DNA of 18,123 bases from Spirochaetales bacterium (GCA_027077185.1 JALTGJ010000452.1:1-18123), one strand, 5' to 3'; shown: positions 5,442 to 13,171, counted from the stretch's first letter. The notes: generated by a model not told the origin, from the sequence alone. Numbers and translations are program-made.

Positions 5442-5705
5442 CTATTTTCTTATTTCATCCCATTCCGGATTTTCCCTCGCTGGAATAGAATTCATTAATA
5501 AATCAAAATTTTTCAGTGTATCTTTCCTTTTACTTTTTAATTCATTCCTAAAAAATCTATTCGTTTCTAATTCTGCAAGTTCTTTTGTAAAAGTATATAG
5601 AGCAAACTGATTTATAGAAACTCCCTGTAGTAAAGCAAATTTTTCAATCCTTTCTTTAAGATCCTCAGGAACCCTTATTGTCATGACATTCCTATTTTTT
5701 TTCAT
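5442..5705 (-). CDS. ribbon-helix-helix antitoxin paired with a PIN toxin
   Basis: The 87-residue protein starts at ATG 5705, where an AGGAGG site lies about 5 bases upstream; an in-frame ATG at 5735 has no such site and lies inside the toxin gene. The sequence MTIRVPEDLKERIEKFALLQ followed by GVSINQFALYTFTKELAEL is a ribbon-helix-helix DNA-binding domain of the CopG/HicB-like antitoxin type. The charged C-terminal half would bind the toxin. The gene is downstream of, and overlaps by 14 bases, the PIN toxin gene, an inverted order relative to vapBC at the left end. No strong terminator is seen after its stop. Confidence 0.82.
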   Translation of the reverse strand: MKKNRNVMTIRVPEDLKERIEKFALLQGVSINQFALYTFTKELAELETNRFFRNELKSKRKDTLKNFDLLMNSIPARENPEWDEIRK

Positions 5706-6135
5706 GATTACTCCTCCATTTGTATAAGAAATCACTGGGGGTGATAATTTCGAATGAATCCAGAATCAGTTCATTACCTATTGTAAAATCCTTTATATTT
5801 TTAGTAATTAAGTATCTGCTTCCACTATTGAAAGCCAACTCAGCAAATATGTTATCCTTTTCATCTTTTAGGTTTGGTCGCCATAAATAATTCATCACAA
5901 ATGGCTCAGATACTAATGCAATAAATTCTAATACTGTATCAATTTCATCTTCAGTTTTCCTAATAAAATCTATTGTTCTCTTTCTTTTTAAAACATCCTG
6001 GTATTCTTTATAAACAGGTATTGAGATCGCAAGAGATAAATCTCCTGTCCTTATCATCTTCAATATTTGATGTGATGCACCTGTACTGCTGTATAAGGCT
6101 TGAAATATTATATTAGTATCAACAGTAACCCTCAC
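5692..6135 (-). CDS. PIN-domain toxin, COG1569 type
   Basis: Taken from the GTG at 6135, the protein is 147 residues and starts MRVTVDTNIIFQALYSSTGA, the canonical opening of the COG1569 'PIN family toxin component' group. Active-site acids are D6, E in VYKEYQDVL, the KDEKDNIFAELAF pair and D in ITKNIKDF. A further upstream TTG (6171) would add 12 residues unlike the family. That TTG also coincides with the -35 box of a good promoter, so the GTG start is preferred. The predicted transcript begins almost at the GTG, which would make the mRNA leaderless and explains the missing Shine-Dalgarno sequence. It is an RNase toxin by family; the substrate is unknown. Confidence 0.85.
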   Translation of the reverse strand: MRVTVDTNIIFQALYSSTGASHQILKMIRTGDLSLAISIPVYKEYQDVLKRKRTIDFIRKTEDEIDTVLEFIALVSEPFVMNYLWRPNLKDEKDNIFAELAFNSGSRYLITKNIKDFTIGNELILDSFEIITPSDFLYKWRSNHEKK

Positions 6136-6142
6136 CTTGATG

Positions 6143-6171
6143 ATGATAGCATATTTGCTTGCAGTATACAA
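6143..6171 (-). promoter_or_regulatory. promoter of the COG1569 toxin-antitoxin operon
   Basis: Minus-strand TTGTAT (6166-6171), a 17-base spacer and TATCAT (6143-6148). The expected start is about 7 bases downstream, at or next to the GTG start codon at 6135. Confidence 0.5.
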
Positions 6172-6296
6172 GTTTCTAATTGTTTTCTTAGGGGAAAAAA
6201 GTCACTATATCAGAGGTCCGTGGGACTTCCATTACTTTTCCGCTTTTAGGCGGACAATTCATTATACTGTGCGGGGAGATAGAGCAAAAAGCACTC

Positions 6297-6325
6297 TTGA
6301 CGATCCAATAGGATCATTATAGGAT
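6297..6325 (+). promoter_or_regulatory. sigma-70-type promoter of the corrinoid operon
   Basis: TTGACG (6297-6302), a 17-base spacer and TAGGAT (6320-6325). The predicted start near 6332 falls just before the first paired base of the cobalamin riboswitch at 6335, a good fit for the only promoter of the operon. Confidence 0.65.
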
Positions 6326-6334
6326 ATAACCAAT

Positions 6335-6499
6335 CATACAGGTTCTGTACTAAACAGATAATAGGGAAGCAGGTGAGATACCTGCGCGGTCCCGCCACTG
6401 TAATGGGGTTATGTTTCCAAAAAACCACTGACTGATAGCTTTTAAAAGTCGGGAAGGTGTAAACAGTTACTCCCCAGAGCCAGGAGACCTGCCTGTATG
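6335..6499 (+). ncRNA. cobalamin riboswitch
   Basis: The closing P1 helix is a perfect 8-bp pair, CATACAGG (6335-6342) with CCTGTATG (6492-6499). Inside are the hairpin GCAGGT/ACCTGC (6369-6385), the conserved GCGCGGTCCCGCCACTGTAA core (6384-6403) and the B12 box AGCCAGGAGACCTGCC (6478-6493). It binds adenosylcobalamin or a related cobalamin and switches off the downstream genes. All seven genes that follow belong to corrinoid uptake and assembly, confirming the ligand class. The region downstream (6500-6599) can form two competing helices at the btuF start, suggesting control of translation. Confidence 0.95.
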
Positions 6500-6534
6500 T
6501 ATTTACCCGCTATTGGCCTGCGTGGAACAGACCA

Positions 6535-6602
6535 GGGTATGGATCCTATCTTATTCAGACGGCCCATATCCAAAAAACTTATTAATAAAGGAAGAGGATA
6601 TG
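6535..6602 (+). promoter_or_regulatory. candidate riboswitch expression platform at the btuF start
   Basis: CATATCC (6565-6571) can pair with GGATATG (6596-6602), which contains the end of the Shine-Dalgarno sequence and the btuF ATG. GGGTATGG (6535-6542) can instead pair with CCATATCC (6564-6571; 8 pairs, one G-U) and free the start site. The two helices exclude each other. No T-run follows either hairpin, so translational rather than transcriptional control is inferred. Confidence 0.45.
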
Positions 6603-7511
6603 AGAAAAATTACAGGTTTCATTTTTATTTTACTCAGCATTGGTACATTTGCACTATTTTCAGAAGGTTCACGTGAAGCCCAGACAGTACAGAAGGATAC
6701 GGGCATAACTATTACAGACTCCTTCAATAGAACTGTTACCCTTGAAAAACCTGCAGAGAGAGTTGTCTCAGTTGCACCAAGCATTACTGAAACTATTTTT
6801 GCCCTGGGGAAAGGGGATATTCTAAAAGGAAGAACCGACTATTGTGATTACCCGGCAGAAGTATCGGCTATACCCAGCATAGGAAGTTTGAAGGAACCTG
6901 ATATTGAAGCAATTGCAGAACTTAATCCGGATATAGTTATTGCTTCGACCCATTTTACAGAAGAATCTGTAGATAAATTAACAGCCTTATCTATACCTGT
7001 AGTAGTTCTTGCAGATCAGGACAGCTTTGAAGGTGCTTATAAAATAATAGAAGATGTTGCTAAATTAATAGGAGCGGAATCTAAAGCAGCCGCTATTACA
7101 GGATCCATGAAAGAGACTGTTACCACTGTATTAAACAAAGTTAAGGGGAAGGAAACTCCTTCTGTCTATTATGTTATCGGTTTTGGAGAATATGGTGATT
7201 ATACAGCTGGAGGTGATACCTTTATTAATCAGATTATTGAAATGGCAGGAGGCAACAATATTGCATCCGGTATAAAAGGATGGTCCTTCAGCCTTGAGCA
7301 AATTGTTGAATCAGACCCGGATATTTTAGTATGTTCAAAATACTGGAATGCAAAAGATTCTATAATGAAAACTAATGGTTATAAAGATCTCAGGGCAGTA
7401 AAAGATGGTAATCTTTTTGAGATAGATAGCAATATGCTCGATAGGCAGGGACCCAGACTGGCAAACGGTCTTCTTGCACTTGCAAAAATAATTCATCCGG
7501 ATCTGTTTTAA
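6600..7511 (+). CDS. btuF: corrinoid ABC transporter, periplasmic binding protein
   Basis: The 303-residue protein captures vitamin B12 or cobinamide outside the inner membrane and delivers it to BtuCD. It has a signal sequence (MRKITGFIFILLSIGTFALF) without a lipobox cysteine, then a class III (helical-backbone) binding-protein domain. That domain is recognisable from ERVVSVAPSITETIFALGKG, RTDYCDYPAEVSAIPSIGSL, EPDIEAIAELNPDIVIAS, GGDTFINQIIEMAGGNNIAS and the end RQGPRLANGLLALAKIIHP. ATG 6600 is chosen because it has an AGGAAGAGG site just upstream and begins at the signal peptide. A longer frame from 6513 would start in the riboswitch tail. It is the first gene of the operon under the cobalamin riboswitch and promoter at 6297. 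Confidence 0.93.
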   Translation: MRKITGFIFILLSIGTFALFSEGSREAQTVQKDTGITITDSFNRTVTLEKPAERVVSVAPSITETIFALGKGDILKGRTDYCDYPAEVSAIPSIGSLKEPDIEAIAELNPDIVIASTHFTEESVDKLTALSIPVVVLADQDSFEGAYKIIEDVAKLIGAESKAAAITGSMKETVTTVLNKVKGKETPSVYYVIGFGEYGDYTAGGDTFINQIIEMAGGNNIASGIKGWSFSLEQIVESDPDILVCSKYWNAKDSIMKTNGYKDLRAVKDGNLFEIDSNMLDRQGPRLANGLLALAKIIHPDLF

Positions 7512-7518
7512 TACAGAA

Positions 7519-8538
7519 ATGCTGTCGGAAAACAGGAAAAAATATTTTTTTTTACTACTTATTCTAACTCTCCTGGTATCTATTGTGATTGCGGGGTCAC
7601 TTGGTAGTGCCAGGATATCTTTTAGCAGTATTGTTAAAATTATTACAAATCCTTTAACTGTAAGTATAGAGGGAGTAAAGGAAACTTCAAGAACAATTGT
7701 CTGGAAAATCAGACTTCCCAGAATTATACTTACAGTTCTTGTTGGGATGGGCCTGGGAGTTAGCGGTGCTGTATTTCAGGGTATATTTCGGAACCCCATG
7801 GCCAATCCCTATATTTTAGGAGTTTCTTCCGGAGCCGCTTTTGGTGTTACTCTCGGAATGGTTATGGGATTGCAGGTTTCGTTTCTTGGTATGGGAGCCA
7901 TACCTCTTTCTGCATTTATTGGAGCTATAGGCGCATCAATAGTTGTGTTCCTGATTTCCGGAGGAGGAAGAGAAATACTTCCTCTCCTTCTTTCCGGAAT
8001 TGCGATGGGTTTTTTTCTTTCTGCTTTAATGTCTCTGCTAATGTATTTTAACCGATCCCAACTGGAAAATATTGTGTACTGGACTATGGGCAGTTTCAAT
8101 GCAGCTAACTGGCAGAAGGTTTTTATAATTGCACCTGTTATTTTTGCAGGATCTATATTTTTAATTATTTTTTCCAGAGATTTAAATTTAATGGTAATGG
8201 GAGAGGATTCTGCAAAAAGTCTTGGCCTCTCTGTAAAAAAATCCAGGCTTATATTTCTTCTTGTCTCGACACTTATTACGGCAAGTGCTGTTTCAGTCAG
8301 TGGGGTAATTGGTTTTGTAGGTTTAATTGTTCCCCATGCTATGAGAATAATAACCGGACCGGATCATAGGACATTGATTCCTTACAGTATGGTTGGAGGT
8401 GCAATTTTATTATTGGTATCGGATACACTGGCAAGAACAATTATTGCACCAACTGAAATACCTGTGGGAATAGTAACTTCTCTTCTGGGCGCTCCATTCT
8501 TCCTTTTTCTTTTAAACAGAATGAGGAACCCAAAATGA
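7519..8538 (+). CDS. btuC: corrinoid ABC transporter, permease
   Basis: The 339-residue protein belongs to the FecCD/BtuC permease family, with about ten membrane helices. Family landmarks are GMGLGVSGAVFQGIFRNPMA followed by NPYILGVSSGAAFG (the first helix hairpin), the central LPLLLSGIAMGFFLSALMSL, the ATPase-contact region with GEDSAKSLGLSVKKSR, and VSGVIGFVGLIVPHAMRIIT near the end. Two copies would form the channel with two BtuD subunits. It begins 7 bases after btuF with little Shine-Dalgarno match, so coupling to btuF translation is likely, and it overlaps btuD by ATGA. The substrate is inferred from the riboswitch and neighbours; by sequence alone an iron-siderophore permease would look similar. 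Confidence 0.93.
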   Translation: MLSENRKKYFFLLLILTLLVSIVIAGSLGSARISFSSIVKIITNPLTVSIEGVKETSRTIVWKIRLPRIILTVLVGMGLGVSGAVFQGIFRNPMANPYILGVSSGAAFGVTLGMVMGLQVSFLGMGAIPLSAFIGAIGASIVVFLISGGGREILPLLLSGIAMGFFLSALMSLLMYFNRSQLENIVYWTMGSFNAANWQKVFIIAPVIFAGSIFLIIFSRDLNLMVMGEDSAKSLGLSVKKSRLIFLLVSTLITASAVSVSGVIGFVGLIVPHAMRIITGPDHRTLIPYSMVGGAILLLVSDTLARTIIAPTEIPVGIVTSLLGAPFFLFLLNRMRNPK

Positions 8539-9323
8539 TAGATGAAGTTGTTATTGAAACAAAAAATCTTAACTGGGCCTACAATGGAACTAAAGTACTT
8601 GATAATGTCTCCATCGATATTAGGTTCGGAACTTTTACCGGAATTCTTGGTCCCAATGGAGCTGGAAAAACAACTTTTCTAAAACAGATACTAAACCTAC
8701 TCCCTGTAGAAAAAAAATCAATTCTAATTAGAGGGAAAGATATAAGAACCTATACACGAAAGGAACTTGCCCGAATAGAAGCCTATGTTCCTCAAAATAT
8801 GAAAATAGATTTTAGTTTTACTGTAGAACAGATTGTCATGATGGGGAGAACTCCCTTTCTGGGAAGATTCGATAGAGAATCCGAAAAAGATTTACAGATT
8901 GCAGAGTGGGCAATGAAAGAAACCGGTGTAATAAAATTTAAGGATAAACTTATAACACATCTAAGTGGAGGCGAGCTACAAAGGGTTGTTATTGCAAGAG
9001 CACTAACCCAGGAACCAATAATAATGGCCCTGGATGAGCCTACAAGCCATCTGGATATTCATCACCAGATTAACATTCTGGCAATTCTGCGTACACTTGC
9101 AAAAAGAGAGGGACTTACAATAATTGCTGTACTTCATGATGTAAATCATGCTCTTGAATATTGTGATAATCTTTTTTTATTGGATCAGGGAAAAATAGTT
9201 AAATCCGGAACACCTGAAAAGGTTATTACCCCGAAAGTTATGAAAGATATATATAATTTAAATGTGGAAATAACAAAAAATCCTCTTACAGGGAATCTAT
9301 ACATGATCCATGATTACACTTAA
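8535..9323 (+). CDS. btuD: corrinoid ABC transporter, ATPase
   Basis: The 262-residue protein is the nucleotide-binding subunit that powers BtuC. Visible motifs are Walker A GPNGAGKT (39-46), Q-loop Q87 (YVPQNMKIDF), signature LSGGELQR (143-150), Walker B IIMALDEP (162-169) with the D-loop SHLD, and the H-loop in IIAVLHDVNHA. The fold and length match the FepC/BtuD group. The start codon overlaps the btuC stop as ATGA, and cobU follows after 16 bases. Confidence 0.93.
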   Translation: MIDEVVIETKNLNWAYNGTKVLDNVSIDIRFGTFTGILGPNGAGKTTFLKQILNLLPVEKKSILIRGKDIRTYTRKELARIEAYVPQNMKIDFSFTVEQIVMMGRTPFLGRFDRESEKDLQIAEWAMKETGVIKFKDKLITHLSGGELQRVVIARALTQEPIIMALDEPTSHLDIHHQINILAILRTLAKREGLTIIAVLHDVNHALEYCDNLFLLDQGKIVKSGTPEKVITPKVMKDIYNLNVEITKNPLTGNLYMIHDYT

Positions 9324-9339
9324 GAAGGAATTGCAAATA

Positions 9340-9837
9340 ATGATCAGATTATTAATTACGGGTGGAATAAAATCTGGTAAAAGCTCATATGCTTTGAAAC
9401 GTGCAGAATTATTATCCGGGAGGAAAAACTTTCTGGCAACCGCCATCCCCTTCGACAAAGAGATGGAAGAGAGAATAAAAAAACATAAAAAAGAGAGGGG
9501 AGCTGAATTCTCTACAATTGAGGAATCTATAAATATACATCTATATTCAGAAGATAATATTATTCTTGATTGCATAACTGTATGGATGAATAATCTTTTT
9601 TTTAAAGGAAGAGAGAAGGAATGGGAGAGTATCCTTAAATCGTTTCTAATAAAAAATGACAAAAATATTATAGTTGTTACAAATGAAGTAGGCCTTGGGA
9701 ATGTTCCCATGGAACCAGTTGCCCGGAAGTACAATGAATATCTGGCTGCGGCAAATAAATTGATTGCAGAATCCATGGATGAAGTTGTCTTTATGGTTTC
9801 AGGCTTACCCTTATGGGTTAAGGGTTGTGAGAAATGA
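9340..9837 (+). CDS. cobU: adenosylcobinamide kinase / adenosylcobinamide-phosphate guanylyltransferase
   Basis: The 165-residue bifunctional enzyme phosphorylates adenosylcobinamide and then attaches GMP to give AdoCbi-GDP, the activated form used by CobS. The P-loop is GGIKSGKS (8-15). RIKKHKKER carries H49, equivalent to the histidine that is guanylylated in Salmonella CobU. VVTNEVGLGNVPMEPVARKY and VSGLPLWVKG complete the family pattern. ATG 9340 is preferred to an in-frame ATG at 9310 because family members begin directly with the first strand (MIRLLITGG). An AAGAAGGA site lies 10 bases upstream, and the longer form would extend back into btuD. It overlaps cobS as ATGA. Confidence 0.92.
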   Translation: MIRLLITGGIKSGKSSYALKRAELLSGRKNFLATAIPFDKEMEERIKKHKKERGAEFSTIEESINIHLYSEDNIILDCITVWMNNLFFKGREKEWESILKSFLIKNDKNIIVVTNEVGLGNVPMEPVARKYNEYLAAANKLIAESMDEVVFMVSGLPLWVKGCEK

Positions 9838-10634
9838 AGAAAATGTACAATTCATTTCTAACTACTCTGGGGCTAATCTGTAGAGTTCCCATTCCTTTAA
9901 AATATAAGATAAATTTTTCGTTTTTTTCCTTCTTCTTTCCCCTTGTCGGAATAATTACATCATTTTGGGTAATTGGAATATATTTTCTTTCAAATTCTAT
10001 TTTTAGATTAACAGGAATTACAGTAATAATAATTTTATTTTTCCAATACCTGGTTTTTAACCTGTTTCATTTTGACGGTCTTCTGGATTGTGCAGACGCT
10101 TTTTTGTTTAATACATCAAAAGAGAGACGTTTATCAATACTGACAGATAAAAGAACAGGTTCCTTCGCCATTTTTTCCGGAGGAATATATCTGCTTCTAA
10201 AATTCTATCTGCTCAATGAATCCATATCAATAATAAATAGCAGCAATTTAGGTTTACTCTGGGTTGTAGTGCTGTTTTTCTACCCTCTCTCCGGGCGGAT
10301 AGCAGGTGCCATTATGCCAGCTGTTATCCCCCCTGCAGAAGATCCGGGGCTTGCTGAACTGCTTAAGGGATATTCAAAAGTTTTGGTTATTTCCGGTATT
10401 ACCCTTTCTCTTTTAGTTTTTCTGGGGTCAATATATTTAGTTACAGATAATTTATTATCTATTGCCACTATATTTATCCCTTTTTCAGGTGCTTTTGCCG
10501 GTGGAATAGCTGTATCTCTACTTTCATACAAACTTGTAGGAGGTTACACAGGAGATTCAATTGGACTAACCATAGAAACAGGAGAGCTGTTTTACCTAAT
10601 AATTACTGCAGAATTATTAAGGAGATTATTCTGA
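9834..10634 (+). CDS. cobS: adenosylcobinamide-GDP ribazoletransferase (cobalamin synthase)
   Basis: The 266-residue integral membrane enzyme joins AdoCbi-GDP with alpha-ribazole (or its phosphate) to finish adenosylcobalamin. The active-site pattern D81-G-x-x-D85-x-x-D88 in FHFDGLLDCADAF is present, followed by TDKRTGSFAIFSGGIYLLLK and the late glycine-rich KLVGGYTGDSIGLTIETGEL. These are the conserved CobS blocks. Several hydrophobic helices separate them. Its start overlaps the cobU stop (ATGA), and its own stop TGA overlaps the proposed CTG start of cobQ. Family length is about 250, so it is complete. Confidence 0.92.
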   Translation: MKKMYNSFLTTLGLICRVPIPLKYKINFSFFSFFFPLVGIITSFWVIGIYFLSNSIFRLTGITVIIILFFQYLVFNLFHFDGLLDCADAFLFNTSKERRLSILTDKRTGSFAIFSGGIYLLLKFYLLNESISIINSSNLGLLWVVVLFFYPLSGRIAGAIMPAVIPPAEDPGLAELLKGYSKVLVISGITLSLLVFLGSIYLVTDNLLSIATIFIPFSGAFAGGIAVSLLSYKLVGGYTGDSIGLTIETGELFYLIITAELLRRLF

Positions 10635-12142
10635 ATACAAAACCAAAAAAAGCACTTTCTCTTATGATCCAGGGAACAGCTTCCAATGCAGGTAAAAGTA
10701 TAATTACAGCAGGCCTGTGTAGATTGCTGACTCAGGAGGGGTATTCAGTTGCTCCTTTTAAGGCACAGAATATGTCAAATAATTCTGCAGTTACCCTGGA
10801 TGGAAAGGAAATAGGAAGAGCCCAGGCTCTTCAGGCCAGAGCCTGCAATATATATCCGGATGTTAGAATGAATCCTGTACTTTTAAAACCCTCTTCAGAC
10901 AAAGGATCACAGGTAATTTTAAACGGAGTGCCCGCTGGAAATATGACAGTAAAAAATTGGAAAGAGTTTAAACGGACAGCAAGAAAAGTAGTAGAAGAAA
11001 ATTATGACAATCTGGCATTGGAATACGATATAATAATTATTGAAGGGGCGGGCAGCCCTGCAGAGGTTAACCTGAAGGAAAATGACATTGTAAACATGGG
11101 AATGGCTAAATATGCCAATGCTCCTGTTATAATAATTGGTGATATAGACAGAGGAGGAGTATATGCCTCCTTTATTGGAACCATGGTTATCTTCGAAGAG
11201 TGGGAACGAAATCTGGTAAAAGGATTTATTGTAAATAGATTTCGAGGGGATGAATCTCTTCTAAAATCTGCACATGACTACCTTTTTGAATATACAGGAA
11301 AAAAGGTGTTGGGGACTGTCCCCTTTATCCCCAACCTGAATCTTCCTGAAGAAGATTCTGTTTCGTTAAAAAACGGATCATACTTTCAAAATTATGATAA
11401 TAATTCACCTTTTAAAATTGCACTTATCGATCTTCCCTATATTTCCAATTTCACCGATATTGATCCCCTTCGTATGGAGGATGATGTCGAAATACAGCTA
11501 ATCAGCAGGAGTGAAGATTTAAACAGTAATTTTTCCGCAGTTATAATACCGGGAAGTAAAAATACAGCAGGGGATCTACAGTGGTTAAAAAAGAATGGTT
11601 TTCAGTCTAAGCTGAAAACTCTGGAAAAAGGAGGTTTATCTATTGTCGGAATTTGTGGAGGTTTTCAGATGCTTGGAAAAACAATATCGGATACTAATCA
11701 TGTAGAGTCTTCGGGAACTATCAAAGAGGATTCCTTTAAGGGGCTTGGTTTGCTGGATATTGAAACATCCTTTCATTCGGACAAGCAGCTTAAACTTAGA
11801 GAGTCCATACATATTCCCTCAGGCTGCAGTATTTCCGGATATGAGATCCATCATGGAGTTTCAAGAATAAACTCAGGGGGAATAATTATAAATTCCGGGG
11901 ATGGTCTGCTGGGATCAAAATCTCCTAACGGTAGAGTTTGGGGAACATATCTTCATGGAATTTTTGATAATGACAGATTCCGGTTGTGGTTTTTAAACTC
12001 CTTACGCAAGGAAAAGGGATTACCCCTATCTGCTAAGCCTTCCTATATCTATGATATAGACAAATCATTGGACAGACTTGCAGATGTTTTACGGGTAAAT
12101 ATAGATCTTGATCAGATAAAGTTAATAATAGGTTTGGATTAG
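10631..12142 (+). CDS. cobQ: cobyric acid synthase (glutamine-hydrolysing)
   Basis: The enzyme amidates four side chains of adenosylcobyrinic acid a,c-diamide using glutamine and ATP. From the proposed CTG start it is 503 residues. Its N-terminal BioD/CobQ-type P-loop domain has GTASNAGKS at 15-23, followed by PFKAQNMSNNSAVTLDGKEI and IIEGAGSPAEVNLKENDIVN. The C-terminal class I glutamine amidotransferase has nucleophile C342 in GICGGFQ and H442 in YLHGIFDN. The first ATG (10664) has no Shine-Dalgarno sequence and would cut into the first beta-strand. CTG 10631 has a perfect AAGGAG six bases upstream, forms a CTGA overlap with cobS and restores the usual N-terminus (NTKPKKALSLMIQGT). The enzyme's presence means the operon handles precursors earlier than cobinamide. 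Confidence 0.92.
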   Translation: MNTKPKKALSLMIQGTASNAGKSIITAGLCRLLTQEGYSVAPFKAQNMSNNSAVTLDGKEIGRAQALQARACNIYPDVRMNPVLLKPSSDKGSQVILNGVPAGNMTVKNWKEFKRTARKVVEENYDNLALEYDIIIIEGAGSPAEVNLKENDIVNMGMAKYANAPVIIIGDIDRGGVYASFIGTMVIFEEWERNLVKGFIVNRFRGDESLLKSAHDYLFEYTGKKVLGTVPFIPNLNLPEEDSVSLKNGSYFQNYDNNSPFKIALIDLPYISNFTDIDPLRMEDDVEIQLISRSEDLNSNFSAVIIPGSKNTAGDLQWLKKNGFQSKLKTLEKGGLSIVGICGGFQMLGKTISDTNHVESSGTIKEDSFKGLGLLDIETSFHSDKQLKLRESIHIPSGCSISGYEIHHGVSRINSGGIIINSGDGLLGSKSPNGRVWGTYLHGIFDNDRFRLWFLNSLRKEKGLPLSAKPSYIYDIDKSLDRLADVLRVNIDLDQIKLIIGLD

Positions 12143-12151
12143 GATTAAATA

Positions 12152-13147
12152 ATGAAGAATTATATTCTGTTATTTATTGCCATTGGGCTGGATTTTATTT
12201 TGGGTGATCCTTCTATCCCAATACATCCTGTGCGTCTAATGGGAAATCTTATTTTAAAAATTGAGAATCTTCTGTATAATTTAAACATTTCAAAAAGAGT
12301 TTCCGGATTTTTTGGTGTTAGTATATCTCTGTTCACTGTAATTATTTTATTTTTTATACTGAATTACCTTTTGGGTTTTATACCTTTTGGTAAAGAAGCT
12401 TTAAGCGTTCTTATATTTTATTTTACCATTGCAATTAAAGATCTTGCTGTTCATGGTCTAAGAATAAAAAAAGCATTGGACATTAATGATATACCATTAG
12501 CAAGAGAAAGAGCTGGTATGATCCTGAGCAGAGATACAGAGAGCCTATCCAGGGAGAAGATAATAGCAGGAACTATTGAGAGTATGAGTGAGAATTCATC
12601 CGATTCAATAATTGCCCCTGTTTTCTGGGGTTTGATTTTGGGACCTGCAGGAGCCCTTGTCTACAGACTTATAAATACTATGGATGCAATGTGGGGATAT
12701 AAAAATGAAAGGTTTATTGATTTTGGAAGAACGGCGGCAATTCTTGATGATATTGTAAACTATATCCCTGCACGACTAACTGGTGTACTTATCTGTTTAG
12801 CTTCAGGATTGATAAGGTTTGATTCTGGGAAAAAGCCGAAGAACCCCCTAATTACAAGCTGGCAAATTATGATTCGGTACCATGGTAATACAGCCAGCCC
12901 TAATGCCGGTTACCCTGAGGCAGCAATGGCAGGTGCACTTGGTCTGCAATTAGGCGGGAAGGCTTCTTACTTTGGAAAAATAATAGAAAAACCTGTAATT
13001 GGTGAAAATAAAAGAGATCCTGAAACCCAGGATATTACCAAATCATTAAAAATAATTGCATTTACTGTTATTCTGTTTATTATAACTGCCGGTATTATCA
13101 TTTTACTAAAAAAAACCGGAAGTTTATTCAGTCAACTTCCGGTTTAG
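12152..13147 (+). CDS. cbiB: adenosylcobinamide-phosphate synthase (CobD/CbiB)
   Basis: The 331-residue membrane protein condenses adenosylcobyric acid with (R)-1-aminopropan-2-ol or its phosphate, adding the nucleotide-loop arm. Conserved blocks are DFILGDPSIPIHPVRLMGNL near the start, TIESMSENSSDSIIAPVFWG followed by YRLINTMDAMWGYKNERFID and FGRTAAILDDIVNYIPARLT in the middle, and the PNAGYPEAAMAGALGLQLGG block at about 250-270. A last hydrophobic segment lies near the C-terminus. It is the last gene of the corrinoid operon, 9 bases after cobQ. Its final 11 codons form a 12-bp hairpin that also works as the terminator for the facing minus-strand genes. Confidence 0.93.
   Translation: MKNYILLFIAIGLDFILGDPSIPIHPVRLMGNLILKIENLLYNLNISKRVSGFFGVSISLFTVIILFFILNYLLGFIPFGKEALSVLIFYFTIAIKDLAVHGLRIKKALDINDIPLARERAGMILSRDTESLSREKIIAGTIESMSENSSDSIIAPVFWGLILGPAGALVYRLINTMDAMWGYKNERFIDFGRTAAILDDIVNYIPARLTGVLICLASGLIRFDSGKKPKNPLITSWQIMIRYHGNTASPNAGYPEAAMAGALGLQLGGKASYFGKIIEKPVIGENKRDPETQDITKSLKIIAFTVILFIITAGIIILLKKTGSLFSQLPV
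13108..13145 (-). terminator. Rho-independent terminator of the fusA operon, inside cbiB
   Basis: A perfect 12-bp stem AAACCGGAAGTT (13113-13124) / AACTTCCGGTTT (13134-13145) with a 9-base loop. On the minus strand it is followed by a run of eight T (13115 down to 13108, partly in the stem), 27 bases past the stop of the minus-strand ATPase gene. On the plus strand the stem ends in TTTAGTG, so it may also stop cbiB transcription, though less well. Confidence 0.8.
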
Positions 13148-13171
13148 TGTATTACATTGAATTAACAATGA

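Noticed and set aside
6137..6428. ORFs of about 60 codons on both strands between the second toxin gene and btuF
   Set aside because: They cross a promoter and the cobalamin riboswitch and have no ribosome-binding site or family resemblance.
6513..6599. An upstream start for btuF
   Set aside because: It would add about 29 residues ahead of the signal peptide, translated from the riboswitch tail; ATG 6600 has the Shine-Dalgarno sequence.
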